A stretch of 64,000 nt of DNA, taken from the NCBI RefSeq assembly GCF_028554725.1, contig NC_071669.1:3053501-3117500 (forward strand), written 5' to 3'. Each line of letters opens with the position of its first letter. Position 1 is the first letter of the stretch. The notes beneath the pieces were generated by a model. That model was not told the DNA's origin and made no database searches. It saw only the letters and a list, made by a program, of their open reading frames with translations. The translations under genes were made by a program, and so were the position numbers. Positions 62,313 to 64,000 of the stretch are shown one piece after another. The stretch comes from Zeugodacus cucurbitae. Taxonomy: Eukaryota; Arthropoda; Insecta; Diptera; Tephritidae.

Positions 62313-64000
62313 TAATATATTTTATAAAGTTACTTGATATCACTAAATAAAGTAAGTTGGAAGACTTTTATTAAAGAAAAATCAATAAAATTCAAGATTG
62401 AGTCTACGAAAAATAATTTTAATATTCAAATTGTCTGATTTTTTTTCGAAATATAAGCAATTTCTATAGCTTCATAGCTTTCTGAGTGACGTAATAGCAA
62501 CAAAAAATGTTAAAGCTTCGCTACTCACTTCATTAAAGGTTTCAAAATAAATCACAGCGTATAAAAAATCACATTTCATCACCATTAAAGCCACTAAGAA
62601 AGTCAGCGTCGTACCGTTGACCATAGTGGCAGACTTAATTAAATAACTTCGAAGGTTCCACTGTATTTAATGATGTCCCAATGACCAGCAAAAACACAGA
62701 ATTACTACTACTGAGACAGCCATAAGAACACACACACACACTTACACATACAATATCCATACAAACATGAGAGCAAGTAACCCGGTCTGCTTGTAAATCT
62801 CTTGCCAGGCATTCGAGAGGAGTGCCCCGCAAAGTGCCGGCGACACACACATAATAAGCTGGAAAATATTGCTGCTAATAAATTGCCAAACTACGAGCGC
62901 AACACATACCAACACATTTACCGTTACAATTGGTAGCGAGCGATACGTTCAAGGTAATAGGCTTGCTAAACCCTTTAGAGCACATGAACCTGCAATTTAG
63001 GCTGGACCAAAAGCAGAAATTGAATGCCAACACCGAAGCAAAATCCAAGCAAAAGCTGGCGAATGAGTATGCGATGGCGAAATGAATATCGATTTGCACT
63101 TCAAATTCGGACACAGACCGAGAATGAATTAAGCCATGGAATTGAAGAAGCACAAATTTGTGGCAAGGTAGAGAAGAAAAATTGCCGCCAAGGCGAGCTA
63201 ATGAAAGCTGGCTAATGGAGAGAGCGAGGGAGTGAAAGGGTGTGAAAGGCTGAGTGAGAGTGTTATGAAGTGTTTGTTAGGTACTGTGTGTGATTGGGTG
63301 AGTGGGTGTAAGTGGCGTAAAGTAGCAGCAGAGTTACGTTTAAACTGCAAAATCACACCCATTTTACTACCCCTTAGTAAAACAACAACAATAGCAACAA
63401 TAGCAAGCAATAGCTAGTTGCATACACACTAGTTGAGGATACGCAAAAGCAAATCGATTGCAATCGTCGTAATTTCATAAAGCTCATAACGGTATAAGTG
63501 TATATAACTTCAAATGCCAGTGTGTGTGTGTGTATGTAAGTGTGTTTGTTGGTGTGTGTGTGTGTGTTTGTCAAAACAACTGTAGCGCCTTTGCTTTATC
63601 AACGGGTAAATAATCTCGAAATGCTTGGCCTCAATTTAATGGCCTCGTTTCATTGTTTTAACGACAACAAACATGATGACGACGCTGACGCTGAGGCAAC
63701 AGTAGCCAACACATCCTCAACATCCTCAACATCGTCGTCATTTTCGTTGTTGCTCGTTGCTTGTCGTCGTCGTCATCGTCATCGTCATCGTCATCGTCAA
63801 TGCAATGCAATAACATTGTGCCAACAAAAATAACAAGCCAAACAATGGTGGCCTTCAAGCGTCTCCAAGCTACAACTATGAAATTTCGCCAGCCTCAGCT
63901 TGTGAAAACAAAGCAAGTCAACGAAAAGTAGCAGCGAGCTATACATACACAGACATATATATGTATGGGTGTATGTGTGTGAGAAGGTTGTATGTGTGTT
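62313..64000 (-). other. Upstream Ten-m intron segment to window end
   Basis: Unique intron with (GT)n at 63521-63534 and 63552-63567, and a CGTCAT hexamer tract (about 63763-63799) that creates Asp-run and Arg/His-run ORFs on the two strands. No exon recognised. Confidence 0.45.

Noticed and set aside
63540..63858. ORFs with Asp or Arg/His runs
   Set aside because: Arise from a CGTCAT hexamer repeat.

Overview
The window looks like chromosomal DNA from a higher dipteran fly, probably tephritid-like. It is very AT-rich, with enormous introns, abundant microsatellites, insect-type Tc1/mariner and non-LTR elements, and a recognisable teneurin gene. Species assignment is an inference.

Almost the whole window is one minus-strand gene that I recognise as Ten-m (tenascin-major/odd Oz), a type II transmembrane teneurin. 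Transcription runs from high to low coordinates. Four exons can be supported: a candidate N-terminal exon (48784-48977), the cytoplasmic-plus-transmembrane exon (6386-6661), the juxtamembrane Gly/Ala/Ser/Thr-rich exon (5867-6232), and a giant exon (1-3978) that stays open on the minus strand to the window edge. All three splice junctions are phase 1, and joined they give an uninterrupted 1,600-residue partial protein. The giant exon has no stop or end inside the window. It encodes a mostly low-complexity acidic ectodomain segment with a dibasic furin-type site near its start and a Pro/Cys-containing, more ordered-looking block near the window edge.

The intron between 48783 and 6662 is about 42 kb, and another intron runs from 48978 past position 64000. 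Each contains a strong candidate recursive splice site (ratchet point): a pyrimidine tract, then AG directly abutting GTAAG, at 22924/22925 and 58218/58219. Each is followed at 63 or 39 nt by a second CAG|GTAA donor, the layout expected for short cryptic exons that define ratchet points in Drosophila.

The introns hold an apparently intact mariner-like transposon with TIRs and TA target duplication (8391-9687), and a 5'- and 3'-truncated I-type LINE with RT and partial RNase H (32352-34155). They also hold three MITE-like foldbacks (15177-15445 as a tandem pair, 47880-48042, 61981-62312), a long near-perfect hairpin (41480-41598), and a dispersed repeat (10.7-11.2 kb). Many unrelated local tandem arrays are present. 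Some of these share short cores across distant sites, notably GAACTTGTGAAACA and GCCTWAAGGTATGCTA. No RNA genes, CRISPR arrays or other host protein genes were found.
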